DNA from: Streptomyces sp. NBC_01471
Lineage (GTDB): Bacteria > Actinomycetota > Actinomycetes > Streptomycetales > Streptomycetaceae
Direction: 5' to 3'
NCBI RefSeq assembly: GCF_041438865.1
Contig: NZ_CP109451.1
Span: 434,001-498,000 of the forward strand
DNA length: 64,000 bases
Every line of letters starts with the position of its first letter. Positions within the stretch are counted from its first letter, which is position 1. A model generated the notes under the pieces. That model saw nothing but the letters and a program-made list of their open reading frames with translations. It searched no databases and was not told where the DNA came from. A program made the position numbers and the translations under genes. This document shows, one piece after another, positions 24,173 through 32,879 of this stretch.

Positions 24173-25129
24173 CCGGCTCGCCGACCGGCGGATGTCATCC
24201 AGCAGCCGGGCCTGTTCCAGGCATTCGTGACCGGCGGCTGTCCCCTCGCGGACGGCCGCTGCGAAGGCGGCGAGGGTGGCCGTGACCTGGTCGTCGGCGC
24301 CCAGCTCGATCAGCTCGGTGCCGGAGCCGCGCTCCAGGCGCAGCACCGGGGTGTGGTCGGCGGGCGGGGTGAAGGCGCGGTCGACGGTGAGCCTGCCCCG
24401 CGTCCCGCAGATCTCGTACACCGAGCGGTAGCCGTGGTCCAGGCCGAAGGACAGCTGCGCGCTGACGCCGTCCGGAGTCCGCAGCAGCGCCGCGCCCGCC
24501 GTGTCCACCTCACGGCCGGGACCGGCGTCCAGGGTGGCGCCGATGACCCGGAGCCCGTCGCCGAGGAAGTGCAGGGCGGCGCGGACCGGGTAGACCCCGT
24601 TGTCCCACAGGGTGCCCCCGCCCAGCTCGGGACGGTAGCGGATGTCCCCGTCAGGCAGTCCCGGGATGGTGAACGTGGCCTGGAAGGAACGCAGTTCGCC
24701 GATGGCACCGTCGGCCAGCAGCTTCCGTACCGCCGCGTGCTGGCCGTGGTGGACGAACATGACGTTCTCCATCAGCACCAGGCCCCGTTCCGCGGCCAGC
24801 ACCAGCAGCTCCCGGGTACGGGCCGGTTCGGTGGTGAGCGGCTTCTCCGCCAGCACGTGCTTTCCTGCCCGCAGCGCCGACTCGACCCATCGCGCGTGCA
24901 GGGCGGCGGGCAGCGGTACGTAGACCGCGTCGATGTCGTCGCGCGCCAGCAGCGCGTCGTACCCGGCCACCGGACGGCATCCGAACTCCCCGGCCACCTC
25001 CGCCGCCCGGGCGCCGTCCCGGCTGGCGACTGCGGTCAGTTCGGTGGCGGGCAGCTCCCTCATGGCCGGCATCATGCGGCGTCTCGCGATGTCCGCGCAG
25101 CCCAGGACGCCGATCCGCAACGGCGTCAT
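24158..25129 (-). CDS. NDP-hexose 3-ketoreductase (Gfo/Idh/MocA family)
   Basis: A 323-residue NAD(P)-dependent reductase of the UrdT/LanT/OleW type. LRIGVLGCADIARRRMMPAM is the Rossmann motif, GKHVLAEKPLTTEP near residue 93 holds the catalytic-region Glu-Lys-Pro, and GGTLWDNGVYPVRAALHFLG near residue 170 has the Asp-x-G-x-Y/H segment of the family. It reduces the C3 keto group left by the 2,3-dehydratase, giving a 2,6-dideoxy sugar intermediate. Its ATG overlaps the dehydratase stop (TGATG), so the two-step 2-deoxygenation is translationally coupled. Confidence 0.9.
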   Translation of the reverse strand: MTPLRIGVLGCADIARRRMMPAMRELPATELTAVASRDGARAAEVAGEFGCRPVAGYDALLARDDIDAVYVPLPAALHARWVESALRAGKHVLAEKPLTTEPARTRELLVLAAERGLVLMENVMFVHHGQHAAVRKLLADGAIGELRSFQATFTIPGLPDGDIRYRPELGGGTLWDNGVYPVRAALHFLGDGLRVIGATLDAGPGREVDTAGAALLRTPDGVSAQLSFGLDHGYRSVYEICGTRGRLTVDRAFTPPADHTPVLRLERGSGTELIELGADDQVTATLAAFAAAVREGTAAGHECLEQARLLDDIRRSASRSGRG

Positions 25130-26562
25130 CAGCCGCGTGCCAGCGTGGCGTTGAGACAGGCCAGCAGGGTGCGGGCCTGGACGTTGACGTAGTGGCCGTG
25201 CCGGACCAGGGAGGTCAGCTGCCCGGGGGTGACCCAGCGATAACCGGCCGGCGAGTCGAGCGAGCCGGCGTTCCCGTCGCTTTCGTCGACATCGACCAGG
25301 AGGTAGCGGCTCTCGGCGTTGAGGAAGCGGCCGCCCTCCTCGGAGTGCACAGCCTCGTAGCGGATGCGGGACGGGTCGGCCTCCATCACCAGGTCCAGGT
25401 ACGGCGGCCGGTCGGCGCCCGTGAGGTGCGCGTAGTTGTCCGGGGTGTACTGGACGGTGGGACCCAGTTCCACGGTGTCGAGGAAGCCGCCCTCGACCCG
25501 GGCGTGCGCCAGCACGTGCCGCACGCCACCGATGCGGCGGGTGAGGAATGCCGTCACGCCGAGCCCCTGCGGCTCGAAGAGCGGCTGAGTCCAGCCGGTG
25601 ACCTCGCGGTTGCCCGCCTGGACCTTCACCGCCACGACGTTGAAGTAGCGGCCGTTCTCGTGGCCGACGGTGAACTCACCGCGCTTCCAGCCGGGGACCG
25701 TGTCGAGCGGTACGCGGGTCGCGAGCACGTCGTGCCGGGACCGCTCGGCGGTGATCCACGACAGCAGGTCGGTGTCGGAGTGCAGCGCGCCCGGCCCGCC
25801 GTCGCCGACCGGGGCGCAGGCCAGGACGGTGCGCGAGTCCATGTTGACCACGTTGTCCCGGTGCAGCAGTTCGCCGATCTGCCCCAGCGTGAGCCAGCAG
25901 AAGTCGTCGTCCAGCGGAACCTCACCGACGGCCTCGACGATCATGTTGCGGTTGGACTTGTGGTAGAACCACGAGCCGTGCTCGGACTGCAGCACGTCCG
26001 CGACCACCCTCGCCCGGCCCGGCTGGATGAAGTACTCGATGTACTTCACGTCCGCGCCCTGGTGGACCTTGGTGTAGTTGCTGCGGGTTGCCTGGACGGT
26101 CGGCGACAGCTGGAGCAGGTTGGGGTTGCCCGGCTCCATCTTCGCCTGCATCAGGAAGTGCAGTACGCCGTCGAACTCCTTGACCACGATGCCCAGGATG
26201 CCGATCTCGGGCTGCTTGATGATCGGCTGGTGCCACTCCTGGCCGGGGGTCTCCCCCTCCCCCGTCGTGACGTGCAGGCCCTCGACGGAGAAGAACCGGC
26301 CGCTGCGGTGCACCAGGTTCCCCGTGCCCTCCTCGAACGACCAGCCGACCAGCTCGTCGAACGGGATCCGGTCGACCTGGAACCGGTTCGCCCGGCCGCG
26401 GCCGGCGAGCCACCGGGCGAAGTCCTCGGTGCGCAGCTGCGCACCCTCGGTGGTGGCGGCGGACCGGGCGAAGCGGGCGGCGACCGAGGCGTCCTCACGT
26501 GGGCGCAGCGGCACCTGGACTGCGGCGGGCCTGGTCTCGGGATCGGCAAGTTGGGACATCAT
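25129..26562 (-). CDS. NDP-hexose 2,3-dehydratase
   Basis: A 477-residue protein of the UrdS/LanS/OleV family, which removes the C2 hydroxyl from NDP-4-keto-6-deoxyglucose. It has the internal duplication of the family: GHLHR-like repeats seen as NLVHRSGRFFSVEGLHVTT (about 85) and ENGRYFNVVAVKVQAGNREVTGWTQPL (about 305), with matching QLSPTVQATRSNYTK and ELGPTVQYTPDNYAHLTG halves (about 155 and 370). AKMEPGNPN and ARVEGGFLDTVE mark the equivalent strands. It starts at ATG 26562 or 26559, 4-8 bases after GGAGGGA. Presence of this gene establishes 2-deoxysugar synthesis. Confidence 0.93.
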   Translation of the reverse strand: MMSQLADPETRPAAVQVPLRPREDASVAARFARSAATTEGAQLRTEDFARWLAGRGRANRFQVDRIPFDELVGWSFEEGTGNLVHRSGRFFSVEGLHVTTGEGETPGQEWHQPIIKQPEIGILGIVVKEFDGVLHFLMQAKMEPGNPNLLQLSPTVQATRSNYTKVHQGADVKYIEYFIQPGRARVVADVLQSEHGSWFYHKSNRNMIVEAVGEVPLDDDFCWLTLGQIGELLHRDNVVNMDSRTVLACAPVGDGGPGALHSDTDLLSWITAERSRHDVLATRVPLDTVPGWKRGEFTVGHENGRYFNVVAVKVQAGNREVTGWTQPLFEPQGLGVTAFLTRRIGGVRHVLAHARVEGGFLDTVELGPTVQYTPDNYAHLTGADRPPYLDLVMEADPSRIRYEAVHSEEGGRFLNAESRYLLVDVDESDGNAGSLDSPAGYRWVTPGQLTSLVRHGHYVNVQARTLLACLNATLARG

Positions 26563-26580
26563 GACTCCCTCCGTTGGTTG

Positions 26581-27336
26581 TCAGTTCGCCGTGGGGACGG
26601 CGGAAGACGCGAGGAACGCGTCGATTACCTGGCGGTAGTAGCCGGGGCCGAAGCCCATCACGGCCGTTTCGGGCACCAGCGCCCGCAGCTTCTCGGTGGA
26701 GATGACGTGGTGGGCGCCGGTGTCCCGGTACTCCCGGCGGGCCTCCAGGCCCAGCCGCCGCGCGAGGTGGTCCACGATGTCCTCCACCGGGACCGCCTCG
26801 CCGGAGGCCACGTTGACCGTCTCGCCCCGCAGGTCCTGGGCGAGCAGCCGGTCGATGACGGTGACCACGTCGTCCACGTCCACCAGATCGCGGGAGGCGC
26901 CCCGCTGGATGCGTACGCTGCCCTCGCGCACCTGCCGTACGAGCGCCGGGAGCAACTGGTGCGGCGGCTGCCCGGGGCCGACGAGGTGGCCCAGGCGGAG
27001 GATCAGGCAATCGGCGCCCGAGGCGTGCAACTGCTGCTCCAGCGCGTACTTGTGGGCGCCGTAGGGAGTGCAGGGGGTGATCGGACTGTCCTCGCGGCCC
27101 GGACCGTCCAGCGCCCCGTACATCCCGGTGGCGGCGGTGGAGAAGAACAACAGCCTGCGTCCTGCGGCCCGGCACCGGTCCGCCACCTCACTCAGCAGCG
27201 CAGCCTCGCGCGCGAAGTCGGCGTCGGAGGTGCCGCTCGCCCAGGACACTCCGGCGGCGAGCACCACGGTGTCCGGGTGGCGGTGGGCGATCGGCCGCAG
27301 ACTCCGGGCGAGGAATCCGTTTCCCACAATGTCCAT
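26581..27336 (-). CDS. NDP-hexose 4-ketoreductase / NAD-dependent epimerase family (UrdZ3/LanZ3-like)
   Basis: A 251-residue short extended-SDR. The start MDIVGNGFLARSLRPIA has a reduced dinucleotide motif (GNGFLA), then LLFFSTAATGMYG and TPYGAHKYALEQQL give the Ser/Tyr-x-x-x-Lys catalytic set (YGAHK near residue 91). LRLGHLVGPGQPPHQLLPALVRQVREG and RDLVDVDDVVTVIDRLL are family landmarks. It is probably a 4-ketoreductase that fixes C4 stereochemistry of one deoxysugar. With the 28714 gene there are two such enzymes, consistent with two different sugars. Confidence 0.85.
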   Translation of the reverse strand: MDIVGNGFLARSLRPIAHRHPDTVVLAAGVSWASGTSDADFAREAALLSEVADRCRAAGRRLLFFSTAATGMYGALDGPGREDSPITPCTPYGAHKYALEQQLHASGADCLILRLGHLVGPGQPPHQLLPALVRQVREGSVRIQRGASRDLVDVDDVVTVIDRLLAQDLRGETVNVASGEAVPVEDIVDHLARRLGLEARREYRDTGAHHVISTEKLRALVPETAVMGFGPGYYRQVIDAFLASSAVPTAN

Positions 27337-27381
27337 GCGTCGGTCCTGAATCTTGAGTGGGGAGGTGGGGCAGGGCCCTGG

Positions 27382-28686
27382 TCAACCGCGGGCCCCGACG
27401 AATTCCTTGATGGAGGAGATGACGTAGTCGAGCATTTCTTCGCTGAGGCCGGGATAGACGCCGATCCAGAAGGTCTGGTCGGTGATGATGTCGCTGTTGG
27501 CGAGGTCACCGACGACGCGGTGCGGCTGGTTCTGGTACGCGGGGTGGCGGGTGAGGTTCCCGGCGAACAACCGCCGGGTGCCGATCTTGCGGCCCTCCAG
27601 GAAGCTCACGAGCTCCGCGCGGCTGAAGGGCGCCTTGGGGTCGACGGTCAGGGCGAACCCGAACCAGCTCGGGTCGCTGCGCACGGTGGCCTCGGGCAGC
27701 AACAGGTGCGGCAGGCCCTCCAGGCCGTCGCGCAGCTGCTTCCAGTTGCGGCGCCGGGCGTCCACGAAGGCGTCCAGCTTGGTGAGCTGCGTCAGGCCGA
27801 GGGCCGCCTGGATGTCGGTGGCCTTCAGGTTGTACCCGATGTGCGAGAAGATGTACTTGTGGTCGTAGCCCTCGGGCAGCGTGCCCAACTGGTACTTGAA
27901 GCGCTTGAGGCACTTGTCGTTCTCGCCCGGCTCGCACCAGCAGTCCCGGCCCCAGTCGCGCAGTGACTCCACGATCCGGGCCAGCGCCAGGTTCGCGGTC
28001 AGGACGCAGCCGCCCTCGCCCATCGTGAGGTGGTGCGCGGGGTAGAAGCTGACCGTCGACAGGTCGCCGAACGTACCGGTGAGCTGTCCGTCGTAGGTGG
28101 AGCCCACCGCGTCGCAGTTGTCCTCGATGAGGAACAGGTCGTGGTCGGAGGCGAGTTGGGCGATCTCGGCGACCTCGAAGGGGTTGCCCAGGGCGTGCGC
28201 GATGATGATCGCGCGGGTCTTCGGGCCGATCGCCTGCGCGACACGGTCCGCGGTGGTGTTGTACGTGGCCAGGTCGACATCGACGAAGACCGGAATGAGG
28301 CCGTTCTGCAAGATCGGGTTGACCGTGGTGGGGAAGCCCGCCGCGACCGTGATGACCTCGTCGCCGGGGCGGAGCCTGCGGTCCTCCAGCACGTGGGAGG
28401 TGAGTGCGGAGACGGCCAGCAGGTTCGCCGAGGAACCCGAGTTGGTCAGGTGGACCTTGCGCCGCTTCATCTTGCGGGCGAAGGACGACTCGAACTTCCG
28501 TGAGCTGCGGCCCGCGGCGATCCGCATCTCCAGGGCGGCCTCGACCAGCGCCACCCGGTCGTCCTCCTCCAGAACGGCACCGGACGGCCAGATCTCGGTG
28601 GTGCCCGGCACGAACGGCCGGTGGTCCTGCGTGTCCAGGTGGTATTTCCGGACCTCGTCCAGGACAAGCGCCTTGTGCTCGCTCAT
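27382..28686 (-). CDS. NDP-4-keto-6-deoxyhexose 3,4-dehydratase (PLP/Fe-S, UrdQ/LanQ/SpnQ-like)
   Basis: A 434-residue PLP enzyme of the DegT/DnrJ/EryC1 fold that deoxygenates C3. The aminotransferase lysine is replaced by His in SFYPAHHLTMGEGG (about residue 216), the hallmark of E1-type 3-dehydrases. Cysteines in RDWGRDCWCEPGENDKCLKRFKYQLG (about 245-265) fit the [2Fe-2S] ligands of this group. IIAHALGNPFEVAEI and EDNCDAVGSTYDG hold the PLP contacts. It commits the pathway to a 2,3,6-trideoxy sugar, most often L-rhodinose in angucyclines. No dedicated reductase partner is in the window, so cellular electron carriers must serve it. Confidence 0.93.
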   Translation of the reverse strand: MSEHKALVLDEVRKYHLDTQDHRPFVPGTTEIWPSGAVLEEDDRVALVEAALEMRIAAGRSSRKFESSFARKMKRRKVHLTNSGSSANLLAVSALTSHVLEDRRLRPGDEVITVAAGFPTTVNPILQNGLIPVFVDVDLATYNTTADRVAQAIGPKTRAIIIAHALGNPFEVAEIAQLASDHDLFLIEDNCDAVGSTYDGQLTGTFGDLSTVSFYPAHHLTMGEGGCVLTANLALARIVESLRDWGRDCWCEPGENDKCLKRFKYQLGTLPEGYDHKYIFSHIGYNLKATDIQAALGLTQLTKLDAFVDARRRNWKQLRDGLEGLPHLLLPEATVRSDPSWFGFALTVDPKAPFSRAELVSFLEGRKIGTRRLFAGNLTRHPAYQNQPHRVVGDLANSDIITDQTFWIGVYPGLSEEMLDYVISSIKEFVGARG

Positions 28687-28713
28687 CTCATCCCCTCCGT
28701 CGTTGGTTGTGTG

Positions 28714-29658
28714 TCATGCCGCTTCGGCCGGCCGGGCCGACTCGGCGGCGAGCAGGTCGCGCAGTGACTCCTCGGCGCCCCGGTGCGGGCGCCACCCCAG
28801 CAGCCGCCGGGCCTTGGTGATGTCGAGCTGCTGCCACTCCACGTCGGTGCGCGGCGTGCCGTCGCCGGACTCCTCGACGATCCGGATGCTGAGCCCGCTG
28901 AGGGTGACCATCAGGCCGACGAGGTCCCGCATGGGTACGGCGGTGCCGCTGCCGATGTTCAGCACGCGGTCGGCCGGGGCCGGGGCCGGCAGTTCCGCCG
29001 CCGCCAGGACGGCGTCCACCACGTCCCGTACGTCCACGAAGTCACGCCGGGCGTGCAGTGGGGCCAGTCGCAGCTCCGCCGGTGCCCCGTCCCGGGAGTC
29101 CCGCATGCCGCCGGCCAGCCGCTCGCCGATCATGCCGAGCAGGCTGCCGCGCGGGGTTCCGGGACCGCAGACGTTCGCCAGCCGGAGCACGATCGCGTTC
29201 AGGTCCGCGGTGCGCGCCGCGTCGAGCACCGCAAGCGAGCCGAGGAGCTTGGACCGGCCGTACGGGGTGACCGGTGCCGGCACCTGGTCCTCACGGGTGC
29301 CCTCGCCGACCGTTCCGGGACCGTACTCGTGCACGCTGCCCAGCTGGACCAGCCGGGGCCGGTGCGGGAGTACGGCGACGGCCGCGGCGAGTTTGCCGAC
29401 GGCTTCGGCGTTGGCTTCGAGCATCTCCCGCCCGGTCGCCCGCCAGGCCCGGCCGGACGCGTTCACCACGACGTCCGGCCGGGTGCGGTCCAGCAGCGCG
29501 GCCAGCTCCCGCGGGGCGGCGGTGGCGAGGTCGATCCGTAGCGGCCCGCTCCGCGCCGCGGAGGCCACCCGGTCCCCGGCGGCGGTGAACGCCGCGCCGA
29601 TGTGCTGCCCGAGGAAGCCCGTGCCGCCGAGCACCAGCACCGAGCGGGTAACCGTCAT
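28714..29658 (-). CDS. NDP-hexose 4-ketoreductase (UrdR/LanR-like)
   Basis: A 314-residue extended SDR. VLVLGGTGFLGQHIGAAF is the cofactor motif near residue 5, LVQLGSVHEYGPG near residue 108 carries the catalytic Ser region, and TPYGRSKLLGSLAVLDAA near 135 the Tyr-x-x-x-Lys. The remaining landmarks LRLANVCGPGTPRGSLLGM and RRDFVDVRDVVDAVL are typical. It most likely reduces the C4 keto group of the D-olivose-type intermediate. ATG 29658 overlaps the 4,6-dehydratase stop by 4 bases; an upstream in-frame start would run deep into that gene. Confidence 0.87.
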   Translation of the reverse strand: MTVTRSVLVLGGTGFLGQHIGAAFTAAGDRVASAARSGPLRIDLATAAPRELAALLDRTRPDVVVNASGRAWRATGREMLEANAEAVGKLAAAVAVLPHRPRLVQLGSVHEYGPGTVGEGTREDQVPAPVTPYGRSKLLGSLAVLDAARTADLNAIVLRLANVCGPGTPRGSLLGMIGERLAGGMRDSRDGAPAELRLAPLHARRDFVDVRDVVDAVLAAAELPAPAPADRVLNIGSGTAVPMRDLVGLMVTLSGLSIRIVEESGDGTPRTDVEWQQLDITKARRLLGWRPHRGAEESLRDLLAAESARPAEAA

Positions 29659-30635
29659 ACCTGACCGACCCCGTGTTTGGTGGGCTTCCACCAGTGGGGG
29701 TTGTCCTGGTACCAGGCCACCGTCTCGGCCAGTCCGCGCTCGAAGGTGACACGCGGGGCGTAGCCGAGCTGCTCGCTGATCTTCGACTCGTCCAGCGAGT
29801 AGCGCAGGTCGTGTGCCTTGCGGTCGGGAACCCTGACGACCTTGGAGTAGTCGTTGCCGGTCAGTTCCAGCAGCTTCTCGGTGATGGCGAGGTTGGTCTG
29901 CTCGTTCCCGCCGCCGATGTTGTAGATGTCACCGGCCCGCCCGTGGTTCAGCACGAGGTCGATGGCCCGGCAGTGGTCGTCCACGTGAAGCCATTCGCGG
30001 ATGTTGCCGCCGTCGCCGTAGAGCGGCACCCGCAGGCCTTCGAGCAGGTTGGTGACGAACAGCGGTATGAGCTTCTCGGGGTGCTGGTAGGGCCCGTAGT
30101 TGTTGGAGCAGCGGGTGATCGACAGGTCCAGGCCATGGGTGCGCCAGTAGGAACGGGCGATCAGGTCGGACGCCGCCTTCGACGCGGAGTAAGGGGAGTT
30201 GGGCATCAGCGGCCAGGTCTCGGTCCAGGAGCCCTCGTCGATCGAACCGTAGACCTCGTCGGTGGAGACGTGCACGACGCGCTCGACGCCGGCGGCGAGC
30301 ACCGCGTCCAGGAGCGTCTGGGTGCCGACGACGTTGGTGCGGACGAATTCGGACGCCGATTCCAGGGACCGGTCGACGTGTGACTCGGCGGCGAAGTGGA
30401 CCACCGCCTCGTGCCCGGGGAGCAGCTGCCGCAGCAGGTCGTCGTCGCAGATGTCGCCCTGGACGAAGTCCAGCCGGGGATGGGACGCCGGGAGGTTGTC
30501 CCGGTTGCCGGCGTAGGTGAGCTTGTCCAGGACCGTGACCGTGGCTCCCTTCCAGTCCGGGTAGCCGTCCTCCAGCAGGGTTCGTACGTAGTGCGAGCCG
30601 ATGAAGCCGGCGGCGCCGGTGACCAGGATCTTCAT
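29655..30635 (-). CDS. rmlB: dTDP-glucose 4,6-dehydratase
   Basis: A 326-residue extended SDR that converts NDP-glucose to the 4-keto-6-deoxy sugar. ILVTGAAGFIGSHYVRTLLEDGYPDW is the NAD motif at the N-terminus, HVSTDEVYGSIDEGSWTE (about 120) carries the Thr-Asp-Glu catalytic triad region, and SPYSASKAASDLIARSYWRTHGL (about 145) has Tyr-x-x-x-Lys. RCSNNYGPYQHPEKLIPLFVTN completes the RmlB signature. It sits between the nucleotidyltransferase (4-base overlap) and the 4-ketoreductase, all transcribed together. Confidence 0.95.
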   Translation of the reverse strand: MKILVTGAAGFIGSHYVRTLLEDGYPDWKGATVTVLDKLTYAGNRDNLPASHPRLDFVQGDICDDDLLRQLLPGHEAVVHFAAESHVDRSLESASEFVRTNVVGTQTLLDAVLAAGVERVVHVSTDEVYGSIDEGSWTETWPLMPNSPYSASKAASDLIARSYWRTHGLDLSITRCSNNYGPYQHPEKLIPLFVTNLLEGLRVPLYGDGGNIREWLHVDDHCRAIDLVLNHGRAGDIYNIGGGNEQTNLAITEKLLELTGNDYSKVVRVPDRKAHDLRYSLDESKISEQLGYAPRVTFERGLAETVAWYQDNPHWWKPTKHGVGQV

Positions 30636-31699
30636 GCCGCCACCTCGACGCGGGTGTGGTCACCGACGACCAGCCGGTGGTGAGTGGTACCGATGTCGGC
30701 CGGTCCGACGGAGGCGGAGCGGCCGATCAGGGAGCCGTACAGGCCGCGGACCTGGGAGACCATGGCGCCGTCGAGCGCGATGGAGTAGTCGATGTGGGTA
30801 CCACTGAGCACGCATTCCTTGCCGATGGAGGTGTGCGGGCCGATGTGGCTGTCCTCCACGACGGTTCCGGCACCGATGATGACCGGCCCTTCGATCCGGG
30901 ACCGGATGACGCGGGCACCGGCCTCCACGACGACCGGGCCGATGAGCACGCTGGCCGGGTCGACCTCGCCGTCGATGCGGGGCTTCAGGCCGTCCAGGAG
31001 CTTGCGGTTGCACTCCAGTACGTCCTCGACGCGACCGGTGTCCTTCCAGTAGCCGCCGTACTCACTGGCCTTGACCTCGGCGCCGTGGGTGACGAGCCAT
31101 TGGACGGCGTCGGTGATCTCCAGTTCGCCGCGCGTGCTGGGCTCGATGGAGGCGACGGCCTCGTGGATGGCGGGGGTGAAGAAGTAGACGCCGATGAGCG
31201 CGAGATCGCTGCGCGGATTCTGCGGCTTCTCCACGAGCCGCTCGACGCGGCCGTCCGCGTCGAGCTCCGCGACGCCGAAGGCCCGCGGGTCGGACACCTT
31301 GTGGACGACCACCTGCGCGGCCGGCCGGGTGGCCGTGAACTGCTCGGCGATCCGCCCGACACCCTCGGGCAGCATGTTGTCGCCGAGGTACATCACGAAG
31401 TCGTCGTCGCCCAGGAACGGCCGGGCGAGCGACACGCAGGCGGCCAGGCCGGTCGGCCGGTCCTGGGGGATGTAGGTGATACGCACGCCGAGCCGGGAAC
31501 CGTCGCCGAGCACCGCCTGGATCTGCGGCGCCCAGTCACCGACGATGACACCGATCTCGGTCACCCCGAGGTCACGGATGTTCTCCAGGACGTGTTCCAG
31601 AACCGGCTTGTTCGCGATCGGTATGAGCTGTTTCGGCATGGAGTAACTGAAAGGCCGCAGGCGGGTCCCCGACCCGCCCGACAACACCAGTGCTTTCAT
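30632..31699 (-). CDS. rmlA: Glucose-1-phosphate thymidylyltransferase (long, StrD/UrdG type)
   Basis: A 355-residue NDP-glucose synthase. LSGGSGTRLRPFSYSMPKQLIPIANKPVLEH is the nucleotide-binding signature, GDNMLPEGVG and KPQNPRSDLALIGVYFF hold the sugar-phosphate and metal sites, and YWKDTGRVEDVLECNR closes the catalytic domain near residue 230. The last 110 residues are a left-handed beta-helix (repeated V-x-I-G-P, V-I-G-A-G, I-G-P-H-T), which makes it the long form found in antibiotic sugar clusters rather than primary RmlA. First enzyme of the deoxysugar pathway. Confidence 0.94.
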   Translation of the reverse strand: MKALVLSGGSGTRLRPFSYSMPKQLIPIANKPVLEHVLENIRDLGVTEIGVIVGDWAPQIQAVLGDGSRLGVRITYIPQDRPTGLAACVSLARPFLGDDDFVMYLGDNMLPEGVGRIAEQFTATRPAAQVVVHKVSDPRAFGVAELDADGRVERLVEKPQNPRSDLALIGVYFFTPAIHEAVASIEPSTRGELEITDAVQWLVTHGAEVKASEYGGYWKDTGRVEDVLECNRKLLDGLKPRIDGEVDPASVLIGPVVVEAGARVIRSRIEGPVIIGAGTVVEDSHIGPHTSIGKECVLSGTHIDYSIALDGAMVSQVRGLYGSLIGRSASVGPADIGTTHHRLVVGDHTRVEVAA

Positions 31700-31707
31700 G
31701 GACGTTC

Positions 31708-31731
31708 CTCTCTTGTCACGACTCTTGTCAC
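31708..31731. repeat. 12-bp tandem duplication upstream of rmlA
   Basis: Two adjacent copies of CTCTTGTCACGA fill the 46-base gap between the GT at 31746 and the nucleotidyltransferase start. It changes only spacing and probably arose by slippage. Confidence 0.7.
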
Positions 31732-31745
31732 GACCGGCGGACCGG

Positions 31746-32879
31746 TCACAGGTTCTCCAGAACGCCGACCAGTTGGGCCGGCAGCGGTAGTCCAGAGATC
31801 TCACGTGCGAGATCGCGCGCCCGGCCGCGGTAGGCGGGGTCGGCCAGGAGTTCCCCGCACGCGTCCGCGATTGCGTCCGCGGAGTCCTCTCCCGGCATGA
31901 GCGTGATCGCCGCTCCGTACGCCGCCATGCGGCGCGCAGCCGGGACGAGGATCGGGCCGTTGGGAATGAGAAGTTGGGGGAGACCGGCGTTCATGCCGGT
32001 CATGCTCGTGACGCCGCCCGCGTGGTGCAGGAGCAGATCACAGGTCGGCGCGACGACGTCGAGCGGGATCCAGCCTGCCCGTACGCCGGCGAATTCGGCG
32101 CGCAGATCCGCCGCGACGGCTTCCGGTGCCGCGACGACCAGGTCCACGTCCAGCGCGCCGATGCGTGTGGCCATGTCGCGCAGGAATTCGTAGCTGTTGT
32201 CGTAGCTGGCGCGGGACGCGCGGCTGCCGGACGTCACGCACACCCTGGGGCGGTCCCCGCGGCGGTACATCCATGGCTCCAACGCCCGCTGTTGGTTGCC
32301 CGGGATCCACCGCATGAGCTGCGCAGGTGCGGCGCCCGGAGGCCGGACTCCCGGCGGGCAGATGTCGATGAAGAGCTCGGGCTCGGGGAACCGCTCCAGG
32401 CCCAGCGAGTCGAGTTCCGGCCGCAGCTCCAGGGCGGCCCCGGGGTGGATGGCGTCGGCCTCGATCGCGTCCCAGGCCTGGCGGACGAACGGGACGCCGA
32501 GGTGGGCGGCGAGCAGCCCGGCGGCGTACGACAGGGTGCCGCCGACGACCAGGTCCGGACGCCAGTCCCGGGCCAGCGCCAGCAGCGGCTCGATGTTGGC
32601 GGCCGCCATGCGGCCGAAAGCTCCCCCGGCGAACCGCTGGCCCTCCGCCGGATCGGCGGGGATGGTCAGCGGCCGCCCCGCCCGGTCGAACGTGAGGAAG
32701 TCCCCCAGCGGCCGGGAGGTGAGCGCGATACCAGGCAGGCCCGCCCCCGCGACGACCGGCATCATGTCCGCGTGCGCGGCCATGAACACCTGGTGGCCAC
32801 CGTTGCGGGCGGCCGTGGCGAGCGGGGACAGGGCGAATACGGTCGCCTGGCTCCCGGCGGCGACGAAGAGTATCTTCAC
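31746..32879 (-). CDS. Glycosyltransferase, paralogue of the 18763 GT
   Basis: A 377-residue GT-B enzyme. VKILFVAAGSQATVFALSPLATAARNGGHQVFMAAH starts the acceptor domain, DICPPGVRPPG and RWIPGNQQRALEPWMYRRGDRPRVCVTSGSR match equivalent positions of the 18763 enzyme, and the donor loop is VVAPTCDLLLHHAGGVTSMTGMNAGLPQLLIP, with HHAGG in place of HHGG. Both enzymes have the SGSR diphosphate-loop region. Its GTG at 32879 overlaps the epimerase stop (GTGA), so sugar epimerisation and transfer are coupled. Donor likely a deoxysugar made by this operon. Confidence 0.9.
   Translation of the reverse strand: MKILFVAAGSQATVFALSPLATAARNGGHQVFMAAHADMMPVVAGAGLPGIALTSRPLGDFLTFDRAGRPLTIPADPAEGQRFAGGAFGRMAAANIEPLLALARDWRPDLVVGGTLSYAAGLLAAHLGVPFVRQAWDAIEADAIHPGAALELRPELDSLGLERFPEPELFIDICPPGVRPPGAAPAQLMRWIPGNQQRALEPWMYRRGDRPRVCVTSGSRASRASYDNSYEFLRDMATRIGALDVDLVVAAPEAVAADLRAEFAGVRAGWIPLDVVAPTCDLLLHHAGGVTSMTGMNAGLPQLLIPNGPILVPAARRMAAYGAAITLMPGEDSADAIADACGELLADPAYRGRARDLAREISGLPLPAQLVGVLENL

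Noticed and set aside
25192..27966. 924-codon + strand open frame opposite the sugar genes.
   Set aside because: It spans three well-identified minus-strand enzymes and their junctions, and its sequence is His/Val/Gly-rich nonsense.
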